Made by a program: the position numbers and the translations under genes. The notes below the pieces were generated by a model, which saw only the letters and a list, made by a program, of their open reading frames with translations, searched no databases and was not told the origin of the DNA. Source: Prauserella alba (GTDB lineage Bacteria; Actinomycetota; Actinomycetes; Mycobacteriales; Pseudonocardiaceae). Taken from it: a DNA stretch of 64,000 nt. The stretch covers positions 310,001 to 374,000 of the forward strand of contig NZ_JAMTCH010000005.1 in assembly GCF_024171735.1 (NCBI RefSeq), read 5' to 3'. This document shows positions 25,762 to 33,963 of the stretch, in pieces; the stretch's first letter is position 1, and each line of letters starts with the position of its first letter.

Positions 25762-26055
25762 ATGACTGGGCACAGCGCTGACGAGACGCACCAGCAGGTC
25801 GATCGTCTGATCTCGCTCGGCTGGTCCTTCATTGGTTCGCCGACGCAGGGATTACTTCTGCGCAGTTACGACACCGCGGACGCGGTCGACACCCTCGAGA
25901 TTCCCGTCACCGGCGACTGCCTCGCCTGGCGCACCCACGTCGATCGCACCGGCGAGCGCGTCACTTGGCGACGCCGTGGCGCGCTCGACGAGTGTGTAAC
26001 CGCTCTGCTGGAACTGCCCGAACCTGAACCGTCGACGTCGGAGCAGTCATCGTGA
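25762..26055 (+). CDS. Small unknown protein, first gene of the 13-gene operon
   Basis: A 97-residue protein without a recognised domain. It appears alpha/beta: an N-terminal helix (HQQVDRLISLGWSF), several strands (GLLLRSYDTADAVDTLEI, CLAWRTHVDRTGERVTWRRR) and an acidic/Pro-Ser tail. ATG at 25762 follows a long stretch with poor coding appearance, so longer in-frame versions are unlikely. Its stop overlaps the start of the next gene by 4 bp. It may be a small accessory or carrier-like protein, but no phosphopantetheine motif is present. Confidence 0.6.
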   Translation: MTGHSADETHQQVDRLISLGWSFIGSPTQGLLLRSYDTADAVDTLEIPVTGDCLAWRTHVDRTGERVTWRRRGALDECVTALLELPEPEPSTSEQSS

Positions 26056-27287
26056 ACGCCTCCAACCTTGTTGCGTCCGGCGAGGGATACTCCGCGCCCG
26101 AGACAGGGTCGTTGGGATCGCCAGTGGTGATCATCATCCCGGGCGCGACTTACCGCTATGTCGACGAGGTGGCCCGCCAGTCCGAAGACGCCGTGCACGC
26201 GGCCGTCGGCGAACGCACGCCTGTGCGCACCGTGCTCGTGGACACCAGCGACCCCACCGACACCCGTGCGCGTGAGGCGTTGCTGTACTCGTCGACGAGC
26301 TGCGCCCGGCACGTCGTCGCTCTTCCGCAAGCCGGGTGGGGCGCGGCCGTGGCGCGAGGTTTCCGGCACGCCCTGCATCTCGAGGCGGGTCTGGTCATCG
26401 TCGCCGACGCCGACACGCCCACCGGCGAGGCCGCTTCCGTTGGCCAGTTTCCGCTGGCCACCGCGATCACAACATTGTGCGAGCAGAGACTGCCTGGCGT
26501 GGTGTGCAGTCCGGTGGCGCGACCGTGGTGGCAGCGGATGTTCGCTGCCCATGCCCTTCGGCCGCTGATGGCTCCTGGCCTCGGGCTCACGCTGGTAGAT
26601 CCCCAGGTGCGCACGCTGGTGCTCTCGCCCCGTGCGGTTCAGATCGCGCTCAACCCACGCTGGCGGCTTGACACGCCCGGTGGGCACGGGCTCGCCGTCC
26701 TGACGGCCGCACGCCTCGCCGGCATGGACGTGGATCAGGGCCCATCGCGTACCCCGAGCGTCGATATGGCTCAGCTCGCCTACGACGTCGGAGACCTCGT
26801 CGACCGCGACCGCGGGATCGGACTTCTGCAGACTGCGCTCGCCACGGCGCGACTTGCGCGCGCTGTGTCCGCTCACGCGGTCCCGCCGTGGATCACCGAC
26901 CTCGTACCAGGCAACGTCAACGGCCACGAGGTCCTCGACACCGCGCTAACCCACGCCGCATACACCCGCGCCCAAACCGCTCCATCGGGTCCAACGACGC
27001 CGAGTGCCGGTGACTGGCCTGGCCCTCTGATCGAGGCGTGGCACGCGGCCAGAGGGCTCGCACCTGATCTCACCGCGATCGCGAGTTGGCTGTGGGACGC
27101 CTACGCGCACCGTGTTCATACCTGGCTGCGCACCGCGGTCCGCCTCGACGCACACCCAGCGCGGCTATGGCGGTCAGTGATCGCCGCCAACACCGCGTTC
27201 CTGACCGCGACCGCTACTCCCATCGCCCCCACCACACCGCTCACTTCGGAGAACCATGAACGCCACCGACTACCCCATGCCAGCTGA
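26052..27287 (+). CDS. GT-A-like glycosyltransferase-related protein
   Basis: A 411-residue protein. It begins with a nucleotide-sugar-transferase-like Rossmann start (VVIIIPGATYRYVDEVARQ) and has VIVADADTPTGEA, a DxD-like acidic motif expected to hold the metal and nucleotide sugar, then ALNPRWRLDTPGGHGLAVL. The layout resembles the GT2/GT81 glycosyl-phosphoglycerate synthases. The C-terminal ~130 residues are helical and Thr/Pro-rich at the end. It overlaps both neighbours. A sugar- or glucuronate-transfer step in the pathway is the likely role; the acceptor is unknown. Confidence 0.65.
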   Translation: MNASNLVASGEGYSAPETGSLGSPVVIIIPGATYRYVDEVARQSEDAVHAAVGERTPVRTVLVDTSDPTDTRAREALLYSSTSCARHVVALPQAGWGAAVARGFRHALHLEAGLVIVADADTPTGEAASVGQFPLATAITTLCEQRLPGVVCSPVARPWWQRMFAAHALRPLMAPGLGLTLVDPQVRTLVLSPRAVQIALNPRWRLDTPGGHGLAVLTAARLAGMDVDQGPSRTPSVDMAQLAYDVGDLVDRDRGIGLLQTALATARLARAVSAHAVPPWITDLVPGNVNGHEVLDTALTHAAYTRAQTAPSGPTTPSAGDWPGPLIEAWHAARGLAPDLTAIASWLWDAYAHRVHTWLRTAVRLDAHPARLWRSVIAANTAFLTATATPIAPTTPLTSENHERHRLPHAS

Positions 27288-27702
27288 TGGCCACTGGCGT
27301 ATCCGCGCCCACCTCGTTATCCACGCCCACGAAGACACGAGCGGCGAGGCTCACGTCGCCGTCGTCCGTTCCGAAGACCGAACCTGGGTGCTGCCCGGAG
27401 GCCCCGTTGATTCGGCACCAGTGAAGCGATCTCTGCTCGAGCACGTTCGGAATCAAGCCGGGGTCGAGGTACCTGACTCTGCGCTGTCCTGGGTCGGCAC
27501 GTTCGAAATCGCAGACGACCCGAACGTACTCGTGCTGGTGTGGGAAACCAGCCTCGCCCGGACCATGTTCTCCACGAACGAGGACTGCCAGTGGGGCGAC
27601 TACGCCGACCTGCGTCAGCCACCCGGCGAAGTCACCGCGTTCGACACCGATGCCACCGGCTCGCACAGCCTCGCCCACCTCATTCCGGCCCGCCACCCCT
27701 GA
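27256..27702 (+). CDS. Nudix-fold protein with degenerate Nudix box
   Basis: A 148-residue protein with the Nudix beginning (LVIHAHEDTSGEAHVAVVRS, WVLPGGPVD) and the strand after the box (VGTFEIADDPNVLVLVWETS). In the box (G-x5-E-x7-REUxEExGU) only the leading Gly and trailing A-G-V are kept; the catalytic RE-x-x-EE is replaced by LLEHVRN. It probably binds, rather than hydrolyses, a nucleotide or nucleotide sugar, or uses altered chemistry. It overlaps the GT-like gene by 32 bp. A 90-bp gap follows before the epimerase gene, which may hold an internal promoter. Confidence 0.72.
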   Translation: MNATDYPMPADGHWRIRAHLVIHAHEDTSGEAHVAVVRSEDRTWVLPGGPVDSAPVKRSLLEHVRNQAGVEVPDSALSWVGTFEIADDPNVLVLVWETSLARTMFSTNEDCQWGDYADLRQPPGEVTAFDTDATGSHSLAHLIPARHP

Positions 27703-27792
27703 CCGACGGCGGGGCGGTGGCGCGCCCCTCCCCCCCGACCGCCCACCGCTCCGCCGTCCCCATGCCACGACCAGTTCTCGGAGGTTCACGAT

Positions 27793-28800
27793 ATGCCGCA
27801 TGCCGCGCGCGCTTTCCGCGCCTTAGCGGACAGCTCGATACGTGCTGTGGTCACCGGAGCGGCGGGATTCATTGGCGGGCACCTCACCGCCCGGCTCTTG
27901 GCCGAAGGGGCCGACGTGTGTGGCCTCGACCGGCGCCATCCGGCCAGCGATCTGGTGGCGCGACGCAACTTGGCAGAGGGATGCGGCCAATCGCGGTTCA
28001 GCTTTCACCACGTTGACCTCCTGACGCCGGGATGGGAGCCGGTGTTGAACGGTGCGGACGTCGTGTTTCACCTCGCCGCTGTACCCGGTGTTCGCCCCTC
28101 GTGGGGTGCGGCGTTCGATGAGTACGCGTCCTGCAATGTCATCGCCACGCAACGAGTCATGAACGCGGCGATCCACGCGCGCGTTCCTCGAGTGGTGGTC
28201 GCGTCGTCCTCGAGCGTGTACGGCCGTACCGACGGCCGGCCCAGCACCGAGAACGCCGCCACGCGACCGCTATCACCTTACGGCGTCACCAAGCTGGCCA
28301 CCGAAGCACTCGCGCTGGCGCACGCCGGGCGGGCCGACAGCCCGACGACGGTCGCCGCCCTGCGTTACTTCACCGTGTATGGGCCCGGGCAACGCCCCGA
28401 CATGCTCATCGGCCGTGTGCTGTCGGCCGCGCTCGAAGGCACACCGCTGACCGTCTACGGCTCCGGTGAGCAACGACGCGACTTCACCTACATCGACGAC
28501 GTCGTCGACGCGACGCTCGCGGCCGGACGCTCCCACGCTAGTGGCGCGTTCAACGTCGGCGCGGGCGCGGCGACCAGTGTCAGTGAGGTGCTGCGCGTCG
28601 CCGAACAGCTCACCGGCCGCCCGGTCCCTACTCGGCCGGCGCCGGCCGCTGATGGCGACGCTCCAGGGACGTTGGCGGATTCCACGCTCGCCAGGGACGT
28701 CTTTGGCTGGCGAGCCCGCGTCGACCTCCAGGCGGGTATGCGGCGACATCTGAAATGGCACTGCAGCCGACACGCCACCCGGTGCGCCAGCACCGCCTGA
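27793..28800 (+). CDS. NAD-dependent sugar epimerase/dehydratase (extended SDR)
   Basis: A 335-residue extended SDR. It has the cofactor motif TGAAGFIGG (21-29), DVVFHLAA, the SSS-VYG catalytic Ser/Thr region, the YxxxK pair in SPYGVTK, and the RYFTVYGPGQRPD segment typical of UDP-glucose/UDP-glucuronate 4-epimerases. It probably interconverts or modifies a nucleotide sugar, plausibly the UDP-glucuronate made by the last gene of the operon. GGAGG at 27780-27784 precedes the ATG. Codon 11 is a rare TTA (27823-27825). Confidence 0.87.
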   Translation: MPHAARAFRALADSSIRAVVTGAAGFIGGHLTARLLAEGADVCGLDRRHPASDLVARRNLAEGCGQSRFSFHHVDLLTPGWEPVLNGADVVFHLAAVPGVRPSWGAAFDEYASCNVIATQRVMNAAIHARVPRVVVASSSSVYGRTDGRPSTENAATRPLSPYGVTKLATEALALAHAGRADSPTTVAALRYFTVYGPGQRPDMLIGRVLSAALEGTPLTVYGSGEQRRDFTYIDDVVDATLAAGRSHASGAFNVGAGAATSVSEVLRVAEQLTGRPVPTRPAPAADGDAPGTLADSTLARDVFGWRARVDLQAGMRRHLKWHCSRHATRCASTA

Positions 28801-28837
28801 ATCCCGTCCCCGCTTGAAGAAAGGGAACCGATACTGC

Positions 28838-29818
28838 ATGTTGTCGTTAGCAGCTGACGAGGCGACGCGCTTGTTCGCCCGGACGTGCGCGTCGGTATCG
28901 CGGCGGGGCCGCGACGTAGCTCCGCGGGGAATGTCCACCCGAGAAGTTCTGGGCGCGGAGCTGGTCCTCCGAAACCCGCGCGAGAGGTTGGTCGATGCCG
29001 CGCCTGCGCGCGTGCTGAACCCCGCGTTCGCCGCTGCGGAAGCGTTGTGGATCTTGTCCGGTTCCGACGGGGAATGGATCTTCACCTTCAACGAGCGGTT
29101 GCGCCGGTTCACCGACTACGGCCGACTCCAGGGGGCGTACGGGCCCCGACTGCGGCGATGGCGGGGCGAGGTTGACCAGCTCGACGCGGTGCGGCGCAAG
29201 TTGTTGTCGGACCCGTCGACCCGGCAGGCGGTGATCACGCTGTTCGACCCCGCCACTGATTTCGCCGGCTACCGGGATGTGCCCTGCACGTTGGGCTACC
29301 GGTTCTCGCTACGTGACGGCGCCTTGCACATGTTCACCAGCATGCGCAGCCAGGACGCGTGGCTGGGTCTGCCCTACGACCTGTTCACCTTCACGATCCT
29401 GCACGAGCTCCTCGCGGGCTGGGTCGACGCTGAACTGGGCGAGTACCACCACGCGGTCGATTCGCTCCACCTCTACGAGAACCACCTGAGACCTGCCGCG
29501 GGCCTTCCGTCTCCATTGGGCCCTCGGTCGGTGATGCCGCCGCTGGCCGTGCCGTGGCGCGACTTCGACGCGTTGCTGACTCAAGTCATCGCCGGTGAAC
29601 CGGTCGGTCACGTGGGGTGGGACGACTTCGCAGTCGTGGTGGCCAGCTACCGCCGGTGGAAAAGCGGGAACCGCGACGCCGCCCAAGCCACCATCGCCAA
29701 CAAGAGTGGCCCGCTGGCTACAGCGCTGCGGGATTGGTACGCGCTGTTGACCGATCGTCCCGAGACGATCGCCGCCGCGCCCGCCACGCCGAGTTCGCCA
29801 AAGGAGGTCGTGGCGTGA
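28838..29818 (+). CDS. Thymidylate-synthase-like enzyme, probable (d)CMP 5-hydroxymethylase type
   Basis: About 326 residues, thymidylate synthase superfamily. The nucleophile Cys150 is in DVPCTLGYRF; the phosphate-binding RS-x-D is R170-S171-D173 in MRSQDAWLGLPYDLF; the ribose-binding HLYENH is near 211. The residue that recognises the uracil ring in true ThyA (Asn in LGLPFN) is Asp181 here. The same Asn-to-Asp change marks enzymes that hydroxymethylate cytosine nucleotides (T4 dCMP hydroxymethylase, MilA). The His after the catalytic Cys is Thr. The start is taken at ATG 28838; a TTG 24 bp upstream is possible. Codon 4 is TTA (28847-28849). The next gene, a carbamoyltransferase, could act on the hydroxymethyl product. 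Confidence 0.82.
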   Translation: MLSLAADEATRLFARTCASVSRRGRDVAPRGMSTREVLGAELVLRNPRERLVDAAPARVLNPAFAAAEALWILSGSDGEWIFTFNERLRRFTDYGRLQGAYGPRLRRWRGEVDQLDAVRRKLLSDPSTRQAVITLFDPATDFAGYRDVPCTLGYRFSLRDGALHMFTSMRSQDAWLGLPYDLFTFTILHELLAGWVDAELGEYHHAVDSLHLYENHLRPAAGLPSPLGPRSVMPPLAVPWRDFDALLTQVIAGEPVGHVGWDDFAVVVASYRRWKSGNRDAAQATIANKSGPLATALRDWYALLTDRPETIAAAPATPSSPKEVVA

Positions 29819-31527
29819 GCAGGCGATCGGCGCGCGTGGTTCTGGGGTTGTGCGCGTTCACACACGATTCGGCCGCGGCGCTCATCGTGGACGGACACCT
29901 CGTCGGGTTCTGCGAAGAAGAACGGCTCAGCGGGATCAAACATGACCGGTCATACCCAACCCACGCTATCGCGTGGCTATTGGATGCCGCCGGACTGTCC
30001 ACTCACGACATCGACGTCGTGGCCTACAACTTCGTTGCCGCCCGATACCTGCCTGCGGCCGTCGCCTCGGCGCGCTACGTGGTACGTCGTGACACCGCCG
30101 CGCGTGCTCTACCGCGTGCGCGCTCGTTCGTGAAGGTCGCCTACCGCACTCACGACCGTCTACAACAGCTTCGAGCTCGGTTTCCGCACGCGTGTGTGGT
30201 CGCGGTGCCGCATCACCGGGCACACGGGTTGTACGCCTTCGCCGCCTCGGGCCGCTCCCGGGCAGCCGTGCTGGTTGCCGACAGTCTCGGCGAAACCGCC
30301 ACCACCAGCACCGCCCTGGCGGATTCCTCCAGCGAGCGGGTGCACTATCAACAACTCGCAGCGCTGTCCGATCCAGCCTCGCTCGGATACGTCTACGGCG
30401 CTGTGACCGAGCATCTCGGCTGGCGGCGCGGCGACGAGGAAGGAACGGTGATGGCCCTGGCCGCGCTCGGCGATCCGGCTCGATTCCGGAACCTGTTCTC
30501 CGACGCGGTGCGGCTCACCGAGACGGGCTTCACCGTAGACCCGACGTTGTTTCACCTTCGCATGTTGTCCGGGCGAGCATCGCGGATCACGCGCGCGTTC
30601 GTCGAGCGCGGATGCCACGCCCGCCGCCCCGAAGAACCGGTCGAGGTGGTGCACCGTGATCTCGCCGCGGCCCTGCAGGAACGCACCGAGCAGGTCATGC
30701 TTCACCTCGCCTCGCAGGCGTCCCGCCGCTCGGGACAGAGCACGCTCTGTGTGGGCGGCGGGGTCGCGATGAACTGCGTCGGCATCGGCCGCATCGCCGA
30801 GAGCGACCTGGTCGACGAGGTGATGGTTCCTCCGGCACCTGGTGACTCGGGCACTGCCATCGGCGCCGCGATCGAACAATGGGTGCGGGCGCGGGGGACG
30901 CTGCCGACCGGGGTTGCTGGCGCCTGCTACCTCGGGCCGAGCTTCCCTGAGCCCGCTATCCCGGCTGCCACCGGGCTGCGCGTGCGTGCCGTGGATCGTC
31001 CGGCCCGCAAGCTGGCTCGAGAACTCGCCGACGGGACGATCGCGGGTCTGTTCACCGGCAGGCTCGAGGCGGGCCCACGGGCGCTGGGGCACCGGTCCAT
31101 CCTCGCCTCTCCGCTTGCCCCTGGTGTGGTCGATCGGCTCAACGCGACGGTGAAGTATCGCGAATCCTTCCGGCCCTTCGCGCCGGTCGTGCTCGCCGAC
31201 AAGGCCGTGGACTACTTCTCGCTGCGACAGCCGTCCCCGTTCATGTCGATGGCGGCCCCCGTGACCGATCTGGCCCGGCAGCTCGTCCCGAGCATCGTGC
31301 ACACCAATGGCACCGCCCGCGTACAGACCGTGGACGCCGAGCAGAATCCGCTGTTGGCCGAGGTGCTGACCGAGTTCGCGGCTATCACGGGAGTTCCCGT
31401 GCTGATCAACACCTCGCTCAACATCAAGGGCAAGCCCATCTGTGGCACTCCGGAGATGGCGTTGGAATGCCTGACCGAGTCCGGCATCGACGCGCTCCTG
31501 CTCGACGATCGGTGGGTGACGCGATGA
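29815..31527 (+). CDS. O-carbamoyltransferase (TobZ/CmcH/NodU family)
   Basis: A 570-residue carbamoyltransferase that moves the carbamoyl group of carbamoyl phosphate, through carbamoyl-adenylate, to a hydroxyl group. Visible are the Kae1-like start LCAFTHDSAAALIVDG with His17-Asp18, CEEERLSGIKHDRSYP, VPHHRAH, DEEGTVMALAALG, CVGGGVAMN and the C-terminal domain EAGPRALGHRSILASP and PVLINTSLNIKGKPI. Such enzymes decorate nucleoside, aminoglycoside and beta-lactam antibiotics. A perfect AAGGAGG (29801-29807) precedes GTG 29815, which overlaps the stop of the thymidylate-synthase-like gene. That coupling suggests it carbamoylates the hydroxymethyl pyrimidine made by the previous enzyme. Confidence 0.92.
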   Translation: MSRRSARVVLGLCAFTHDSAAALIVDGHLVGFCEEERLSGIKHDRSYPTHAIAWLLDAAGLSTHDIDVVAYNFVAARYLPAAVASARYVVRRDTAARALPRARSFVKVAYRTHDRLQQLRARFPHACVVAVPHHRAHGLYAFAASGRSRAAVLVADSLGETATTSTALADSSSERVHYQQLAALSDPASLGYVYGAVTEHLGWRRGDEEGTVMALAALGDPARFRNLFSDAVRLTETGFTVDPTLFHLRMLSGRASRITRAFVERGCHARRPEEPVEVVHRDLAAALQERTEQVMLHLASQASRRSGQSTLCVGGGVAMNCVGIGRIAESDLVDEVMVPPAPGDSGTAIGAAIEQWVRARGTLPTGVAGACYLGPSFPEPAIPAATGLRVRAVDRPARKLARELADGTIAGLFTGRLEAGPRALGHRSILASPLAPGVVDRLNATVKYRESFRPFAPVVLADKAVDYFSLRQPSPFMSMAAPVTDLARQLVPSIVHTNGTARVQTVDAEQNPLLAEVLTEFAAITGVPVLINTSLNIKGKPICGTPEMALECLTESGIDALLLDDRWVTR

Positions 31528-32591
31528 CGAGAACCACCACCGCGTCCGGGCTGCGCATCGGATACAGCCTCTGGGGCTTCCTCGGACCTGGTGTCACCGA
31601 CACCCCGGACGGCGGGCGCAGCCACCGCCATACCTTGATCGACGGGTTGATCGCCGCCGGGCACGAGGTCGTGTTCCTCCAAGCCAACCGGGACCTCACC
31701 GAAGCGGGCACCGACCTACGCGAGACCTACACGTGGGCCGACGGACTGCCCGAAATCGACGTGCTCATCCTCGAATGGCGTTGGCCCATCCCCGGCCGCA
31801 ACACCACACCCTGCGGCCAACCGGGCCACACATGCGACCTGCATCGTCAGCGGGAACTGCTCGATTACTACACCGAACAGGGCTTGCCGACGATCCTCTG
31901 GGACAAGGACCAACGGCTCCCCGCCGAGGATCACCTGCGCCAGCACCCGAGCATCACCGTGGCCGAACCAGCTCTGCACCCCAGCCCGGGTGCCCACAGC
32001 CTGTTGTTCCCGATCGCCGACGAGGTCCTTGACTCCTTCGACCCCCGTGCGGTCGCCGCCGGCGCCCGGCAGTGGCCGTTGGTGTACGTCGGCAACCAAT
32101 ACGATCGCGACGACGCGTTCGACACCTATTTCGCCCCGGCCGCCGCCCGGCATGCCCACCGCGTCGCCGGGAAGTGGACCAATACCAACCGGTGGCCGCA
32201 CGTGCGGTTCGCCGGCAGAGTCCCGTTCATCGTCGTCGAGGACCTCTACCGTGACGCGACCTCGACCGTACTCCTACTACCCGAACGATACGCACGCCGT
32301 GGACACATGACACAGCGAATCTTCGAAGCGGTCCTGGCCGGATGCCTGCCTCTGACTCCCGTCACTATCCGGTCCGCCTCGCGGTTCGTCCCGACCAGTC
32401 TTCACGTCACCTCGGGTAGCGACACGGCCGACCGTGTCTCGCGACTGATGGACATGCCTGAGCGGCATCGGGCGGACCTACTAACGGCATGCGCCGCACG
32501 GCTGGAACTGTTTCGCCTCAGTACCCAGCTCGATCACCTCGACGCGCTCTTGCCTGCTGCCCGAACCGAGCTGACAAGCCTGACACCGTGA
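31524..32591 (+). CDS. GT-B-like glycosyltransferase-related protein
   Basis: A 355-residue protein. The N-terminal half resembles a GT-B acceptor domain (LRIGYSLWGFLGPGVTDTPD, SHRHTLIDGLIAAGHEVVFL), and the C-terminal half carries LVYVGNQYDRD, VPFIVVEDLYRDATSTVLLL and RGHMTQRIFEAVLAGCLPL, the family signature where Glu contacts the donor sugar in GT4/CgeB-like enzymes. ATG at 31524 overlaps the carbamoyltransferase stop (ATGA). Probably transfers a nucleotide-activated sugar in this pathway. Confidence 0.68.
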   Translation: MTRTTTASGLRIGYSLWGFLGPGVTDTPDGGRSHRHTLIDGLIAAGHEVVFLQANRDLTEAGTDLRETYTWADGLPEIDVLILEWRWPIPGRNTTPCGQPGHTCDLHRQRELLDYYTEQGLPTILWDKDQRLPAEDHLRQHPSITVAEPALHPSPGAHSLLFPIADEVLDSFDPRAVAAGARQWPLVYVGNQYDRDDAFDTYFAPAAARHAHRVAGKWTNTNRWPHVRFAGRVPFIVVEDLYRDATSTVLLLPERYARRGHMTQRIFEAVLAGCLPLTPVTIRSASRFVPTSLHVTSGSDTADRVSRLMDMPERHRADLLTACAARLELFRLSTQLDHLDALLPAARTELTSLTP

Positions 32592-32638
32592 ACACTCGTC
32601 AACACCGCCCACTCGGATCCGATTCCGGAGGGAACCCC

Positions 32639-33154
32639 GTGCAGAAGATCGCCATCTGTGGCTGTGGCGGATCAGGCAAATCCGCCCTCGCCCGCCAGCT
32701 CAGCACCCGTCTTGATCTCCCCGTCACCCACCTCGACATGGTCTATTACGACCAGGACTGGAACCCGCTGAGCCAGGAGGAGTTCGCAGCCGTCCAGCGA
32801 CAGCTGGTCGCAGGCGAGGAGTGGATTCTCGACGGCAATTACGCCTCGACCATGCCCATCCGGCTCGCCGCAGCCGACGTCGTGATCTTCCTCGACATCC
32901 ACCCACTGGTGTGCCTGTGGGGCATCCTGAGGCGCCGCAGGCAACACCGCGCCTCGGACGAGCTCTCGCGCCACCTGCGCGGGAACCTGAACTGGGGCTT
33001 CGTCAAGTACATCCTCGGCTACCGCAAGACCATGCGCCCGAAAGTGCGGGCGCTGCTCGACGAACACGCCGCGGGCACCGTCGTCACCCTCACCAGCCGC
33101 CGCGCCGTGCGTCGCTACCTTGCCACCCTCTCCACAGGCCCACGCCGATCATGA
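32639..33154 (+). CDS. P-loop nucleotide/small-molecule kinase (adenylate-kinase-like, FlaR type)
   Basis: About 171 residues. Walker A is CGCGGSGKSALARQL near the N-terminus; WILDGNYASTMPIRL and VIFLDIHPLVCLWGILRR follow, as in DNA topology modulation/FlaR-like kinases. GTG 32639 is preferred because GGAGGG lies 6 bp before it; GTG 32588 (overlapping the previous stop) is possible. The family is related to adenylate and shikimate kinases, so phosphorylation of a nucleoside or sugar intermediate is plausible. Stop overlaps the methyltransferase start. Confidence 0.8.
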   Translation: MQKIAICGCGGSGKSALARQLSTRLDLPVTHLDMVYYDQDWNPLSQEEFAAVQRQLVAGEEWILDGNYASTMPIRLAAADVVIFLDIHPLVCLWGILRRRRQHRASDELSRHLRGNLNWGFVKYILGYRKTMRPKVRALLDEHAAGTVVTLTSRRAVRRYLATLSTGPRRS

Positions 33155-33963
33155 CTGAATCCACCAACCCGTTCCTCGACGAGCGCCGCCGTGACGCGCT
33201 CTACGGGGACGCGAGCCGGCTCACGCAACGCACCGCAGCGCTGCATAGCGCGAAGTTCGAGGGTGAACCGGTTGCGAGTGTCATCGCGGGTTTCGGACAA
33301 GTTGGCCCCGGTCATCTCCTCGACGTCGGATGCGGACGAGGTGGTACGACAGCACACCTCGCGCGGCGATGGTGGCCGCGGCGGGTCACCGCGCTGGACG
33401 CGTCACCAGCTTTGTTAGCGGAAGCCCGCCGCCGCGTCTGCGACAACGTTCCCGACGGCGAGGCCCGCGTCGGTTTCGTCGCGGCCGACTTCCACGACAT
33501 TCCACTGCCCGACGACGACTGCGACGTCGTCGTCGCCGCGTTCTGTCTCTACCACTCGCCGGCACCGGAAACCGTGCTCGCCGAGTTTCGCCGCTGTCTG
33601 CGCCCGGGCGGCCGGGCCATCCTCGTCACCAAATCCGCCGACAGCTACGCGACGCTCGACGAGCTTGCCGCCGCGTCCGGGCTCGCCCCCGACGCCCGTA
33701 GCCGGTCGTCGCTGTATGACAGCTTCCACAGCGGCAACGCGGAGTCCGTGGTCTCGGAGGAGCTTCGTGTCCAGGCCGTGCGTCACGACCGCCATCGGTT
33801 CCAGTTCGCTGACGCCGACCATCTCGCCGCGTACCTCGCGACGAACCCCAGGTACTCCCACCATGCCCCGGAAAGCCTGGCAGAACGGTTCACTTTCGTC
33901 CTGAATGGACACGGAGTAACGACCGAGTCCACCGTGACCTACGTCGTGGCGAGCGCGACATGA
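33151..33963 (+). CDS. Class I SAM-dependent methyltransferase
   Basis: A 270-residue methyltransferase with motif I LLDVGCGRGGTTAHLAR, the acidic LDASPALLAEARRR ribose-binding turn, ADFHDIPLPDDDCDVVVAAF (motif II/III) and LRPGGRAILVTKS. It resembles UbiE/small-molecule O- or C-methyltransferases. It overlaps both the kinase gene and the next gene by 4 bp. A rare TTA codon (33415-33417) is present. The substrate is presumably the cluster's product. Confidence 0.88.
   Translation: MTESTNPFLDERRRDALYGDASRLTQRTAALHSAKFEGEPVASVIAGFGQVGPGHLLDVGCGRGGTTAHLARRWWPRRVTALDASPALLAEARRRVCDNVPDGEARVGFVAADFHDIPLPDDDCDVVVAAFCLYHSPAPETVLAEFRRCLRPGGRAILVTKSADSYATLDELAAASGLAPDARSRSSLYDSFHSGNAESVVSEELRVQAVRHDRHRFQFADADHLAAYLATNPRYSHHAPESLAERFTFVLNGHGVTTESTVTYVVASAT

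Noticed and set aside
28838-29818. Ordinary thymidylate synthase ThyA
   Set aside because: The specificity Asn is Asp, the His after the Cys is Thr, and the gene sits in a biosynthetic operon, so a housekeeping dTMP role is unlikely.
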